Origin: Listeria cossartiae subsp. cossartiae
Lineage (GTDB): Bacteria > Bacillota > Bacilli > Lactobacillales > Listeriaceae
Assembly (NCBI RefSeq): GCF_014224155.1
Contig: NZ_JAASUI010000002.1
Span: 372,001-436,000 of the forward strand
Length of the DNA: 64,000 bases
Direction of reading: 5' to 3'
Below, in pieces: positions 47,202 through 56,821 of the stretch. The translations under genes were made by a program, and so were the position numbers. The notes below the pieces were generated by a model. That model searched no databases, was not told the origin of the DNA, and saw only the letters and a program-made list of their open reading frames with translations. Numbering within the stretch: the first letter of the stretch is position 1; every line of letters begins with the position of its first letter.

Positions 47202-47254
47202 GTGATGACACCTCCAATAATTCAAATAATTAGTTGTTGCTTAAATATATTATA

Positions 47255-47268
47255 CGAACAAACGTTCT
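47255..47268. promoter_or_regulatory. LexA (SOS) box
   Basis: CGAACAAACGTTCT matches the Gram-positive SOS consensus CGAACATATGTTCG closely, about 55 bp upstream of yolD. Two weaker GTTC/GAAC half-sites follow to 47335. Confidence 0.82.
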
Positions 47269-47351
47269 TATTTGCAATGCGTAAATGTTCTCATTTGTGA
47301 TATTAAAACGGGAACAAATTACTATTTGTGAACAATTAATAAAATGGACAT

Positions 47352-47389
47352 AAAAAAACGACCAAGCCTCTAATTAGACTTAGTCGTTA
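47352..47389 (-). terminator. Terminator of rpiB
   Basis: On the minus strand AACGACTAAG pairs with CTTGGTCGTT, followed by a long T-run. Confidence 0.8.
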
Positions 47390-47399
47390 TGATTATTTT

Positions 47400-47855
47400 T
47401 TAAGCGTGGCTATCTTCATACGCCGTAATTTGTCCAACACGATTGGCATGTCGACCAGCTTCGTACTCAGTGTTTAGCCAAATTTTGACAATGTCTTCTG
47501 CTAGTCCCGGACCTATGACTCTCGCTCCAAGCGCAAGGACATTTGTATCATTATGTTCGCGCGTTGCGTGAGCGCTAAATGTATCACCAACAAGTGCGCA
47601 ACGAATGCCTTTTACTTTATTAGCTGCGATACTCATACCAATACCTGTACCACAAACTAAAATGCCGCGGTCGACTTCTTGGTTAACAACTTTTTCACTA
47701 ACGGTAATCGCTAGTCCCGGGTAATCCACTGATTCTGGTGCTTCGGGGCCAAATTCTTCGTAACTAATTCCAACACTTTCAAGATAAGAAATAATACTTT
47801 TTCGTAATTCAATTCCGCCATGGTCTGAAGCAATGGCAACTTTACTAACTGTCAT
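47400..47855 (-). CDS. rpiB: Ribose-5-phosphate isomerase B (first copy)
   Basis: The 151-residue RpiB/LacAB isomerase interconverts ribose 5-phosphate and ribulose 5-phosphate. It has ASDHGGIELRKSI, YPGLAITVSEKV, CGTGIGMSIAANK with the catalytic Cys and EHNDTNVLALGARV. GGAGGAG precedes ATG 47855. It lies in an operon with the universal stress protein. A paralogue is encoded at 56373. Confidence 0.94.
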   Translation of the reverse strand: MTVSKVAIASDHGGIELRKSIISYLESVGISYEEFGPEAPESVDYPGLAITVSEKVVNQEVDRGILVCGTGIGMSIAANKVKGIRCALVGDTFSAHATREHNDTNVLALGARVIGPGLAEDIVKIWLNTEYEAGRHANRVGQITAYEDSHA

Positions 47856-47900
47856 TTTTTCTCCTCCTGCCGTATGATCAATACCTTTATTATACATGAA

Positions 47901-48371
47901 TTAGAGTTTTTCGACAGTCTTTCTGTTGCGCCAAGGTTTTGCGTGAACAATAATAACGTCGCAAGGTGCATGGGCGGCCGTATATTCAGAAACACTACCA
48001 AGAATAAATTGCTCCGTTGCCGAAAGTCCGGTTGCACCGACTAAAATTAAATCAGGCTCGAAATTCCGCGTTATTTTTTTATTGAAGGTAGTTTTTGGCG
48101 TACCAAAGTGAACAAAAGTTTCAACGTGCGCTACGCCAGCTTTTTCGGCTTCTTTTTTGTACATTTCAACTAATTCTTCCCCGTAAGCTTTGGCTTTTTT
48201 TGCATAGGTTTGTTCATAATCGATTAACGGTGCAATCCGACGAACATCAGCAACAAAGCCAATACCGAGTGTGGCGCCATCCATTTTGGCAAATTGAACA
48301 GCACGTCTTAGCGCGGCTTCGGCTTCATTTGATCCATCAACACCAACAAGAATCCGTTTGTAAGCAGACAT
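47901..48371 (-). CDS. Universal stress protein UspA family
   Basis: A 156-residue single-domain USP with the opening RILVGVDGSNEAEAAL and the ATP-binding loop VGATGLSATEQFILGSVSEY. GAGGGTGA lies before the ATG. A sigma-B-like promoter upstream fits stress induction. Confidence 0.93.
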   Translation of the reverse strand: MSAYKRILVGVDGSNEAEAALRRAVQFAKMDGATLGIGFVADVRRIAPLIDYEQTYAKKAKAYGEELVEMYKKEAEKAGVAHVETFVHFGTPKTTFNKKITRNFEPDLILVGATGLSATEQFILGSVSEYTAAHAPCDVIIVHAKPWRNRKTVEKL

Positions 48372-48411
48372 TTTGTATCACCCTCTCAAAAGTTTTCCCC
48401 TTATTTACTTA

Positions 48412-48436
48412 ATACCCATAAATAAAAGAAAGAAGC
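48412..48436 (-). promoter_or_regulatory. Candidate sigma-B promoter of the stress operon
   Basis: On the minus strand GCTTCT, a 13-bp spacer and GGGTAT approximate the sigma-B consensus (GTTT-N12-15-GGGWAW), about 40 bp before the usp start. Confidence 0.45.
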
Positions 48437-48635
48437 ATGATTAAAGAGAAAATTTTGTGGTAGTATGAGGAAAAGAGAGAATGATAGAGATTTCCCGGGA
48501 AATAATTTAGAGGTTCCTGATTTATGTGCGGATATTATTTTTACGATTGATAGCAGAACGAGGTTAGTTAAGAAGTTCTTATTTCTGTTATAATGGAATT
48601 GATTGTGAAAAAGAAAACAAAGAGGAGATGAAAAG

Positions 48636-49448
48636 ATGGATATTAATATGTTTATCCTATATTTCTTTATTTATTCTGTTCTCGGATGGGCTTGGGAGGA
48701 AGTTTTTTGCTCGATTTCAGAGAAGAAATTAGTGTATCGTGGTTTTCTTTACGGACCATATTGCCCCATTTACGGGTTTGGGGTAACGACAGTTTTAATG
48801 ATGATTTTACCGTTTCAAAACAATTTATGGGCCTTATTTATTTTTTCGATGATTATTTGTACCGTAATTGAATACATCACTGCGACGATTTTGGAAGCAT
48901 TATTCCATACGACTTGGTGGGATTATCACAACTGGCCACTTAATGTCAAAGGGCGGATTTGCCTACCGATTTCGATTTTTTGGGGATTTGCGTGTATCAT
49001 TGTTGTGCGTTTTTTGCATCCAGTTGTAACCGAATTTGCGGATTGGGTGTTGAGCTGGGGTGGCTGGATTATCCCCGCGCTCATCGTCGTTATCATGCTT
49101 ATCGATACGATTAAATCTGTCACAAGTATGCTAGCATTCCAAAAAGCACTTGCCGAATTTAATGAAAAACTAAACGCACAAGCGGCTGAACTAAAAGCTA
49201 GCGTAAAAGAACGCGCGAAAGAATTTGAAGAAGGACTTTTGAAAAAACAAGCGAATGTCGATATCAAAATTGCTGAAATAGAAGCAAAACGCAAACAAGA
49301 CAAAGAGCTCGCGGCCAGTATGCGCAAACTTAAATTTAATGAACGACGGATGTTAAAATCGTTCCCAAAAATGAAAGTAAAACGCGCGGCACCCTTTAAA
49401 AACTTCAACAAAAGTTTACTTAGAGTTGATAAGCAAAAAAGAAAATAA
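48636..49448 (+). CDS. Putative ABC-transporter type IV / CmpB-like membrane protein
   Basis: This 270-residue protein has about five membrane segments in the first 160 residues, with VLGWAWEEVFCSISEKKLVYRGF-type family signature (tryptophan-rich, split here as VLGWAWEEVF and YRGFLYGPYCPIYG) and TTWWDYHNWPLNVKGRICL. The last 100 residues form a Lys/Glu-rich coiled coil and basic tail. The family (PF06541) has no proven function. GAGGAGATG precedes the ATG. Confidence 0.75.
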   Translation: MDINMFILYFFIYSVLGWAWEEVFCSISEKKLVYRGFLYGPYCPIYGFGVTTVLMMILPFQNNLWALFIFSMIICTVIEYITATILEALFHTTWWDYHNWPLNVKGRICLPISIFWGFACIIVVRFLHPVVTEFADWVLSWGGWIIPALIVVIMLIDTIKSVTSMLAFQKALAEFNEKLNAQAAELKASVKERAKEFEEGLLKKQANVDIKIAEIEAKRKQDKELAASMRKLKFNERRMLKSFPKMKVKRAAPFKNFNKSLLRVDKQKRK

Positions 49449-49456
49449 TCACACTG

Positions 49457-49501
49457 AATATGACGCGAATGGTATTTTTTATCATTTGCGTCTTTTTTTG
49501 C
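49457..49501 (+). terminator. Terminator
   Basis: GACGCGAATG pairs with CATTTGCGTC and is followed by a long T-run. Confidence 0.85.
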
Positions 49502-49817
49502 GCTATTTTTTACAAAACGTATAGAAAGAGTAGCTTATCTTTTGTATGATTAAGGAGAAACAACGCCTCGCAAAACGTCATTACTTCATTCTCATTTTTG
49601 TTTCAAAGCAGATTTCGCCTTGCTTCGAGAAGTTTCACAAGTCCGCTATATACCAAGCTCCACGACCAACTTTCACCCATTTCCAAATAACAGGATTGTT
49701 AAAAAAGTCACAAGTAAAGCCCAATGATGTACATTCTTTCCGCAAGTTATTGGGATGAAAGCGTGTACATTTTTATTAGATTTAGATTTATAATTAAAAC
49801 GAACAGGAGGGAACGAT
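49502..49817. other. Intergenic region before the pentitol regulator
   Basis: I see no supported gene in it; a 70-codon open frame has no credible ribosome site. It holds an imperfect inverted repeat ATGTACATTCTTTC ... GAAAGCGTGTACAT (about 49727-49772) about 45 bp before the regulator start, which could be an operator or leader structure. Confidence 0.4.
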
Positions 49818-51887
49818 ATGTATTTGGATGAGAGAAGTAATTCACTTTTAAAAGAACTCTTACGACATCCTGACACATCGAGTACGAACTTACAAGCAAA
49901 ATTTGGTTTAACTCGAAGACAAGTCGACTATAGTTTCCAAAAAATTAATAACTGGCTAGAAGAACAGACTTATCCGAAGATTCACCGAGCTGCAAATGGT
50001 CGATTTATCGTAGAACCTGACCTGTTTCAAATCATTGGTGAGGAAGATGGCGAAAAAACAGATTGGTACATCCCGTCAGAAAAGGAACGCGCCAGTCTAA
50101 TCATCCTCATGTTAACAACAGGAAGTGAAGAGTTATCCCTTAATCACTTTATAAGCGAGCTGGAGGTGAGCAAGAACACCGTATTACGAGACTTGAAGCT
50201 GGTACAAAAGACACTCGATAAATTCAACCTCGAAGTAAAATATTCACGAATGCGTGGCTATTTAGTTGACGGGGATGAGTGGAATCAGCGGACGGCACTC
50301 ATTTATGCGGCAGAACACATCATAGAAAGTTTTGGCGGCGAAGAGTATTTACAGGATTTCATGCAAGTGGACGAAGCGAGAATTAAAGAGCTTCGGGAAA
50401 AATTGGAACAAGTCGAGCATCATCTGAATTTGCATTTTATTGACAATAAAATGCAAATACTGCCTTACATTTTAGAAGCTGTTTTTCGGCGGATGAAGAA
50501 AGGGCAAACAATTACGACATCTTTCCTGATTGACTACAATGAATTGTCAGATACTCGGGAATACGGAGCAGCAGAGATTTTTATTGAAGAAGAGCCGAAT
50601 ATGCCAGAAGCAGAGCGAATGTACATCACATTACAACTTTTAACTTCCAATGTACTTCCGAAACAATATTTGAAATCGGAGGAAACGCACAAGTTAAGAC
50701 TGGCGCTGGAACAAGTTCTAAGCGAATTTGAGAAAAAGGCTTGTATTCAACTAGTAGACAAAGAATCGTTACTTGAAAAATTATTTGCACACATTAAACC
50801 TGCGTATTATCGAATTAAGTATCATCTTACAACAGATTACAGCATTTTAGACAAGATTGATCAAGAATTCCAAGCCGTGCATTACATCGTGAAAGAGTCG
50901 TTAGCACCATTAGAACGTTTTATTGGTAGCAAAGTTCCTGAAAATGAAAGCATATTTATTACCCTTTTCATTGGAGGGCATTTAATCGAATCCACGGAGA
51001 AATTACAAACGAGGCTAAAAGCAGTTGTGGTCTGTCCGAACGGATTGTCGATTTCGAGATTGATGGAAAAAACATTACGAAGCCTTTTCCCGGAAATATT
51101 TTTCTATCAAGCGATGTCGATTCGAGAATTTGAACAAACAAAGGTAGGTTATGACATTGTATTTTCCGCAGTGCCACTTTCGACCGACAAGAAATTTTTC
51201 CTTATCAACCAATTGATGGATGGGAAAGAGCGCCTCGAGCTTAGACGCCGAGTGATGCGGTCGGTTTACTTAGTGGATGAGGTGAATATCAGCGTCGATC
51301 AATTAATGAAAACTATTTCCAAATTTGCTGATATTAAAGATGCTGCCCGTCTTGAAAAAGTGCTAGCAGACTATTTAATGCCAGTTCCAGAAGAAAACAC
51401 ATCCAAACACGAAGGCAAAAGCTCACTCGCAGATTTACTTGAAGTAACGCGAATCACACGTAAGAAATCTGTGAAAGATTGGCATGAAGCAATTTATCAT
51501 GCGGCTTTACCGTTACTTTCAGCGGGAGTGGTGGAATCGGCCTATGTGGAAGAAATGAAACAGCAATATCCGGCACCGATTATGAACATCATTCTCCGTA
51601 ATACGATAGCTATCCCTCATGCTGAAACGGAAAAAGGAGTAAATAGCCTCGGAATGAGCTTGCTTTATCTAGAAGAAGGCCTGCCACTTGAAGGCGGTAA
51701 AGAGCTACATTTTATCGTCGTCATCGCAGCCGTAGATAAAAATGCTCACTTCACAGCTTTACTACAATTGATGGAATTATCGGAGAACAAACGAGAATTG
51801 AAAAAACTTGCGGATGCCAGAAACACAGAAGAAATGCACCAAATAATTAAAAACTTCACGGACTTGGAAACAAAAAAGACAATGTAG
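49818..51887 (+). CDS. PRD-containing BglG/MtlR-type transcriptional regulator
   Basis: A 689-residue PTS-controlled activator. In order: a helix-turn-helix (SSTNLQAKFGLTRRQVDYSF), a second DNA-binding domain (VSKNTVLRDLKLVQKTL), two PRDs with candidate His phosphorylation sites, an EIIB-like domain (VVVCPNGLSISRLMEKTL) and a C-terminal EIIA domain (IAIPHAETEKGVNSLG with His). It stands first in the PTS-dehydrogenase operon and probably senses its substrate through PTS phosphorylation. AGGAGGG precedes the ATG. Confidence 0.92.
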   Translation: MYLDERSNSLLKELLRHPDTSSTNLQAKFGLTRRQVDYSFQKINNWLEEQTYPKIHRAANGRFIVEPDLFQIIGEEDGEKTDWYIPSEKERASLIILMLTTGSEELSLNHFISELEVSKNTVLRDLKLVQKTLDKFNLEVKYSRMRGYLVDGDEWNQRTALIYAAEHIIESFGGEEYLQDFMQVDEARIKELREKLEQVEHHLNLHFIDNKMQILPYILEAVFRRMKKGQTITTSFLIDYNELSDTREYGAAEIFIEEEPNMPEAERMYITLQLLTSNVLPKQYLKSEETHKLRLALEQVLSEFEKKACIQLVDKESLLEKLFAHIKPAYYRIKYHLTTDYSILDKIDQEFQAVHYIVKESLAPLERFIGSKVPENESIFITLFIGGHLIESTEKLQTRLKAVVVCPNGLSISRLMEKTLRSLFPEIFFYQAMSIREFEQTKVGYDIVFSAVPLSTDKKFFLINQLMDGKERLELRRRVMRSVYLVDEVNISVDQLMKTISKFADIKDAARLEKVLADYLMPVPEENTSKHEGKSSLADLLEVTRITRKKSVKDWHEAIYHAALPLLSAGVVESAYVEEMKQQYPAPIMNIILRNTIAIPHAETEKGVNSLGMSLLYLEEGLPLEGGKELHFIVVIAAVDKNAHFTALLQLMELSENKRELKKLADARNTEEMHQIIKNFTDLETKKTM

Positions 51888-51920
51888 AGAAGTCAGAAAG
51901 AATTACAGGAGGATTTCGTA

Positions 51921-52385
51921 ATGGATTTAGTACAATTTTTGAAAAAAGGAATGGTTTGGGTTCAATCGGATATCGAGAAACAAGAGGACCTATTCCAAAT
52001 GGTCGCAGAAAGTGGAAAGTCTGAAGGGTATGTTACGGATGACTTTTTAACGAGACTAACAGACCGTGAACAAACCTTTCCAACGGGGCTAAAATTAGAT
52101 GGATACGGCGTGGCATTACCGCACACGGATCCAGAATGCGTTACGGAACAATTTATCGCCGTAATCACTGTGAAAGATGGCATTCCATTTAAATTAATGG
52201 AAGATGCTGGTCAAACGGTTGAAGCGAATTTGATTTTCGTACTCGGACTAAATGAACCTCACAGCCAGCTCGCGGTACTTCAGCAATTGATGGGGACGAT
52301 TCAGGATAAAGACAATGTAGCCGCATTACTCAGAGCGAAAGATGAAGACGAAGTAAAACAAATTTTAGAAACAATTACCGTTTAA
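51921..52385 (+). CDS. PTS system, galactitol-type EIIA
   Basis: The 154-residue EIIA of the fructose/mannitol superfamily has the active-site His in YGVALPHTDPECV and LIFVLGLNEPHSQLAVL. It follows the regulator after 33 nt with AGGAGG. It phosphorylates the EIIB encoded next. Confidence 0.93.
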   Translation: MDLVQFLKKGMVWVQSDIEKQEDLFQMVAESGKSEGYVTDDFLTRLTDREQTFPTGLKLDGYGVALPHTDPECVTEQFIAVITVKDGIPFKLMEDAGQTVEANLIFVLGLNEPHSQLAVLQQLMGTIQDKDNVAALLRAKDEDEVKQILETITV

Positions 52386-52441
52386 AAAAACAGGAAAATT
52401 AGCCGCGGGAAATCGCAGCAATTAATTAGGAGGAATTTATC

Positions 52442-52723
52442 ATGGGACAATTTAAAATTTTGGTAGCTTGTGGAGCAGGAATTGCAACATCAACAGTAGT
52501 AACGGACAGAGTAGAACGTTTGGTAAAAGAAAACAACGTAGATGCAGAAGTAAAACAAATTAAAATTTCCGAAGCAGCATCTATGCAAGACGGAGCAGAT
52601 TTAATCGTATCAACAACCATTTTACCAACAACGTACAAAATCCCAGCTATTATTGCAACTTCTTACATCACTGGTATGGGTATGGAAGAATTAGACGAAG
52701 AAATACTTGCGCACCTTAAATAA
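52442..52723 (+). CDS. PTS system, galactitol-type EIIB
   Basis: A 93-residue phosphocarrier with the P-loop-like active site LVACGAGIATSTVVTDRV and the closing ITGMGMEELDEEIL. AGGAGGAAT precedes the ATG. Confidence 0.94.
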   Translation: MGQFKILVACGAGIATSTVVTDRVERLVKENNVDAEVKQIKISEAASMQDGADLIVSTTILPTTYKIPAIIATSYITGMGMEELDEEILAHLK

Positions 52724-52784
52724 AAGGCTGCGCAAGGGAGTTTAGAAATCATCATTAAACAGAGAAAAAAGGAGGAAATATTAA

Positions 52785-54056
52785 ATGGATACACTTCTGT
52801 CAGGAGTACAGTATGTTTTAAACTTGGGGCCTACAGTTATTTTGCCTATTATGATTTTCTTTATTGCATTAATTTTCCGAGTACCAGCAAAGAAAGCGCT
52901 TCGTTCAGCGATTACGATTGGTATCGGGTTTGTAGGTATTAACCTTGTTATTAGTTTACTATCTAGTAACTTAGGTCCGGCAGCGCAGCAAATGGTTGAG
53001 CGTTTTGGACTGAATTTAACAATTATTGATGCAGGTTGGCCAGCAGCAGCCGCGGCTTCATGGGCTTCTCCAGTTGCAGCAATTTTAATTCCAATCTGTT
53101 TGGTAGTTAACTTAGCACTTATTTTCTTCAAAGTTACGAAAACACTCGATATTGATATTTGGAACTACTGGCATTTCATCGCAGCAGGCGCAACTGGTTA
53201 TATCGTAACTGGTGGTAACTGGTGGTTCGCGATTCTTTGTGCCATCATCTATGAAGTTGCTGTTCTTTGGATGGCAGACAGAACACAACCTATGGTAGAA
53301 GAATTTTACGGATTAAAAGGGATCTCCTTGCCAACAGGTTCTACAGCAGCATTCGGTTTCATCGGTATTCCGGTTGGTTGGCTAATCGCTAAAATCCCTG
53401 GTATTAAAAACATCCATGTTGACCCAGAAACTATTCAAAAACGTTTTGGTATTTTCGGGGAACCAATGATGATGGGTCTTATTCTAGGTATTGCAATCGG
53501 TATTCTTGCAGGCTATGACGTTGGCGCAGTTGCACAACTTGGTATGTCCATGGGTGCGGTAATGTTCTTAATGCCTCGTATGGTTAAAATTTTAATGGAA
53601 GGTTTAATTCCAATTTCAGAATCCGCTCGTGAGTTCATGAAATCTCGTTTCAAAGGCCGCGAACTTTATATCGGGCTTGATGCAGCACTTTCAATTGGTC
53701 ACCCAGCGAATATTTCTACTGGTTTAATCCTTGTTCCAATCACTCTTTTCTTAGCTGTTATCATTCCCGGTAACAAAGTACTTCCTTTTGGTGACTTGGC
53801 AACTATTCCATTCTACGTATCATTCGTAGTAGCATCTCGTAAAGGTAACATTCTTCACTCCGTTTTAGCTGGAACTGTAGTTATTGCACTAGCGCTTCTT
53901 ATGGCAACTGACTTCGGTCTTGTTCATACAGAAATGATGAAAGGTGTTTACGAATTCCCTAAAGGAGCAACACAAGTTAGTACACTTGATATGGGTGGTA
54001 ACTTCTTTAACTGGGTTATTCTTAAATTCTCTCAAGCTTGGGCAGCTATTTTCTAA
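52785..54056 (+). CDS. PTS system, galactitol-type EIIC
   Basis: The 423-residue polytopic permease has LPTGSTAAFGFIGIPVGW, FGEPMMMGLILGIAIG and GRELYIGLDAALSIGHPANI, all typical of the gatC/SgcC family. With the downstream polyol dehydrogenases the likely substrate is a pentitol such as D-arabitol or xylitol, which fits my memory of Listeria physiology. AGGAGG lies before the ATG. Confidence 0.93.
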   Translation: MDTLLSGVQYVLNLGPTVILPIMIFFIALIFRVPAKKALRSAITIGIGFVGINLVISLLSSNLGPAAQQMVERFGLNLTIIDAGWPAAAAASWASPVAAILIPICLVVNLALIFFKVTKTLDIDIWNYWHFIAAGATGYIVTGGNWWFAILCAIIYEVAVLWMADRTQPMVEEFYGLKGISLPTGSTAAFGFIGIPVGWLIAKIPGIKNIHVDPETIQKRFGIFGEPMMMGLILGIAIGILAGYDVGAVAQLGMSMGAVMFLMPRMVKILMEGLIPISESAREFMKSRFKGRELYIGLDAALSIGHPANISTGLILVPITLFLAVIIPGNKVLPFGDLATIPFYVSFVVASRKGNILHSVLAGTVVIALALLMATDFGLVHTEMMKGVYEFPKGATQVSTLDMGGNFFNWVILKFSQAWAAIF

Positions 54057-54092
54057 GTTTTGTCTTAATGATATAGAAGAGGTGATAGTAAC

Positions 54093-55145
54093 ATGAGAGC
54101 AGCTGTGTTATACGAGAATAATGTAATAAAAGCAGAACAAATTGATGAAGCGACTTGTGGGAAAGATCAAGTTCGTGTCGAAGTAAAAGCCGTTGGTATC
54201 TGTGGATCAGATATTCATAAAATGCAGACTCGCTGGAAATATCCACTGCCTGCTGTAATGGGACATGAATTCGCAGGTGTGATTACGGAAATTGGTAGTG
54301 AAGTAACAAATGTAGCTATCGGTGACCGGGTTGCAGGGATTCCACTTGAGCCTTGTATGGAATGTAATTATTGTAAAGCGGGCGACTTTTCATTATGTGA
54401 TAACTACCGGATGGTGGGGTCACATTTCCACGGTGGATTTGCAGAAAATGTTGTCATGAAAGCCGACAATGTCATTTCTATCGGTGACCTTGATTTTGAA
54501 GAAGGTGCGATGATTGAACCACTTGCTGTATCGATGCACGGGGTACTTGGTATTCAGCCGAGACTCGGCGATACGGTCATTGTCTTCGGAATTGGCACGA
54601 TTGGAATTTTGGTTGTCCAATGCTTACTTCTTGCGGGTGTGAAAGATATTATCGCGGTGGATATTAGTGATAAAAAATTAGCAGACGCGCGGGAATTCGG
54701 TTGTAAATACACCATTAATCCAAAAAATGAAGACTTAAAAGAACGCGTTTTTGCTTATACAAATGGTCTTGGAGCTGATATCGCGCTCGAGTGTGCTGGT
54801 TCCAAAATAACGCAAGAACAATGCCTTCTTGTAACGAAGAAAAAAGGTAAAGTTGGTTTTCTAGGAATAGCTTACGCAGATGTACTTTTACACGAAGAAG
54901 CTTTTGAAAATATTTTCAGACGCGAATTAACGCTGAAAGGTTTTTGGAATTCTTACTCGGCACCATTTCCAGGTGAGGAGTGGCGTACGTCGATTGAATT
55001 CGTGAAACAAGGTCGAATTAAACTGAAACCACTAATTTCGCATCGTTATAAGCTAGAGGAAACGAAAGAAGCTTTTGATATGATTCTTTCAAGAGAGCAT
55101 GATTATAACAAAGTGATGATATTGCCGCAGAAAGGTGACGATTAA
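54093..55145 (+). CDS. Zinc-dependent polyol (phosphate) dehydrogenase
   Basis: A 350-residue MDR enzyme with catalytic zinc ligands in GICGSDIH and GHEFAG, a structural zinc cluster CMECNYCKAGDFSLC and Rossmann GIGTIGILVVQ. It resembles sorbitol and galactitol-1-phosphate dehydrogenases. In this operon it likely oxidises the imported polyol phosphate to a ketose phosphate. GAGGTGA precedes the ATG. Confidence 0.92.
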   Translation: MRAAVLYENNVIKAEQIDEATCGKDQVRVEVKAVGICGSDIHKMQTRWKYPLPAVMGHEFAGVITEIGSEVTNVAIGDRVAGIPLEPCMECNYCKAGDFSLCDNYRMVGSHFHGGFAENVVMKADNVISIGDLDFEEGAMIEPLAVSMHGVLGIQPRLGDTVIVFGIGTIGILVVQCLLLAGVKDIIAVDISDKKLADAREFGCKYTINPKNEDLKERVFAYTNGLGADIALECAGSKITQEQCLLVTKKKGKVGFLGIAYADVLLHEEAFENIFRRELTLKGFWNSYSAPFPGEEWRTSIEFVKQGRIKLKPLISHRYKLEETKEAFDMILSREHDYNKVMILPQKGDD

Positions 55146-55146
55146 T

Positions 55147-56178
55147 TTGAAAGCAGTAGTAAAAACAAATCCCGGATATGATCAAATGGAGCTAAAAGAT
55201 GTGGAAGAACCACAAGTCTATGGCGACAAAGTAAAAATCAAAGTAGCATTCACTGGTATTTGCGGATCTGATATCCATACGTTTAAAGGAGAATACAAAA
55301 ATCCAACAACTCCCGTCACACTTGGACATGAATTTTCTGGTGTCGTTGTAGAAGTTGGGCCAGATGTAACGAGTATCAAAGTGGGAGACCGTGTCACAAG
55401 TGAAACGACTTTTGAAACTTGTGGAGAATGTATTTATTGTAAGGAACGTGATTACAATTTATGTAGCAATCGTCGCGGCATTGGTACGCAAGCAAATGGT
55501 AGTTTTGCAGAATTTGTTTTATCTCGCGAGGAAAGTTGCCACGTGCTTGATGAACGTATTTCGCTCGAAGCAGCAGCACTGACAGAACCGCTTGCATGTT
55601 GCGTGCATTCAGCGCTTGAAAAAACAACGATTCGTCCAGATGACACAGTACTTGTTTTCGGACCAGGTCCAATTGGTTTATTACTAGCTCAAGTTGTGAA
55701 AGCGCAAGGGGCAACGGTGATTATGGCAGGAATTACCAAAGATAGCGACCGTCTACGTCTAGCAAAAGAACTTGGAATGGACCGGATTGTCGATACTTTA
55801 AAAGAAGACTTGGCTGAAGTTGTGCTCGGCATGACAGATGGTTACGGAGCGGAACGCGTATTTGATTGCTCAGGCGCAGTACCAGCTGTAAATCAAGGAT
55901 TACCTCTAACGAAGAAAAAAGGCGATTTCGTTCAAGTAGGACTTTTTGCCGAAAAGAAAAATTCGATTGATGAAGAATCTATTATCCAACGTGAAATTGC
56001 TTATATTGGCAGCCGTTCTCAAAAACCATCTTCTTGGATTTTAGCGCTCGACTTACTTGCTAATGGCAAAATCAATACGGATAAAATGATTACTAAAGTA
56101 TATGGTTTAGATGACTGGCGCGAGGCTTTCGAGGCAGTTATGGCAGGAAATGAAATTAAAGTATTAGTGAAATCTTAA
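55147..56178 (+). CDS. Second zinc-dependent polyol (phosphate) dehydrogenase
   Basis: This 343-residue paralogue has GICGSDIHTF, GHEFSG, the zinc cluster CGECIYCKERDYNLC and FGPGPIGLLLAQ. I place the start at TTG 55147, one base after the upstream stop, with AAAGGTGA at good spacing; an earlier GTG at 55135 overlaps that ribosome site. Two dehydrogenases suggest two related polyols or stereoisomers, giving xylulose 5-phosphate. Confidence 0.9.
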   Translation: MKAVVKTNPGYDQMELKDVEEPQVYGDKVKIKVAFTGICGSDIHTFKGEYKNPTTPVTLGHEFSGVVVEVGPDVTSIKVGDRVTSETTFETCGECIYCKERDYNLCSNRRGIGTQANGSFAEFVLSREESCHVLDERISLEAAALTEPLACCVHSALEKTTIRPDDTVLVFGPGPIGLLLAQVVKAQGATVIMAGITKDSDRLRLAKELGMDRIVDTLKEDLAEVVLGMTDGYGAERVFDCSGAVPAVNQGLPLTKKKGDFVQVGLFAEKKNSIDEESIIQREIAYIGSRSQKPSSWILALDLLANGKINTDKMITKVYGLDDWREAFEAVMAGNEIKVLVKS

Positions 56179-56196
56179 TAATGGAGGATGGGCTGT

Positions 56197-56280
56197 ATGA
56201 AAAAACATCAAAAAAAGGATAACCGTGCAAACGAATCCAAAGCTTCTCGGGCTCAGATGTTTTACAGTAGTCATCCTTAG
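56197..56280 (+). CDS. Small basic ORF, 27 residues
   Basis: ATG 56197 follows GGAGG at 9 nt and encodes a Lys/Ser-rich hydrophilic peptide ending at TAG. It lies between the dehydrogenase and rpiB in the operon. Expression is plausible; function unknown. Confidence 0.4.
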   Translation: MKKHQKKDNRANESKASRAQMFYSSHP

Positions 56281-56288
56281 AAATGAGC

Positions 56289-56316
56289 CGAGAACATATT
56301 CGCGTATGTTCTCGGT
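56289..56316 (+). other. Strong palindromic hairpin within the operon
   Basis: CCGAGAACATA pairs with TATGTTCTCGG around TTCGCG, a perfect 11-bp stem without a clear T-run. It may be an mRNA processing or stabilising element between the dehydrogenase and rpiB. Confidence 0.55.
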
Positions 56317-56372
56317 TCCATTTCATTATAAGACGTTAAAAGAAAAAAATCTATTAATGAAGGTGAAATTAA

Positions 56373-56813
56373 ATGAAATTAACAATTGGTTGCGACCACG
56401 GCGGACGTAGACTAAAAGATGCCATTGTGAAACATTTACGTGAAAAAGATATCGAGGTCGTTGATATTGGAACATATACGGACGAAAGTGTTGATTTTCC
56501 GTCGTATGCAGAAGAAGTTGCCAATCAAGTAGTAAGTGGGCAATCTGAACTCGGAATCCTATGCTGTGGAACTGGAATTGGTATGAGTATCGCTGCGAAT
56601 AAAGTCGATGGAATCCGTGCTGCGGTTGTTTCAGATACTTTCTCAGCGCGTGCTACTAGGGAACATAATAATAGCAATATTCTCTGTCTTGGTGAACGCG
56701 TCATCGGTGAAGGACTAGCGCTTTTACTTGTCGACACGTGGCTTGAGGCATCTTTTGCAGGTGATCGCCATAAACGCCGCTTGGATAAAATTACTGAACT
56801 CGAAAGAAAGTGA
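56373..56813 (+). CDS. rpiB: Ribose-5-phosphate isomerase B (second copy)
   Basis: A 146-residue RpiB/LacAB isomerase with IGCDHGGRRLKDAI, FPSYAEEVANQV, CCGTGIGMSIAANK and EHNNSNILCLGERV. It is distinct from the stress-operon copy at 47400. In this operon it would isomerise a pentose phosphate from the polyol route. GAAGGTGA lies before the ATG. Confidence 0.92.
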   Translation: MKLTIGCDHGGRRLKDAIVKHLREKDIEVVDIGTYTDESVDFPSYAEEVANQVVSGQSELGILCCGTGIGMSIAANKVDGIRAAVVSDTFSARATREHNNSNILCLGERVIGEGLALLLVDTWLEASFAGDRHKRRLDKITELERK

Positions 56814-56821
56814 GGATGAAA

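Noticed and set aside
48465..48593. 42-residue ORF between the stress protein and the membrane protein
   Set aside because: Weak ribosome site, and it covers the likely promoter of the downstream gene.
49546..49758. 70-residue ORF in the gap before the PRD regulator
   Set aside because: No ribosome site, no domain, and irregular composition; treated as intergenic.
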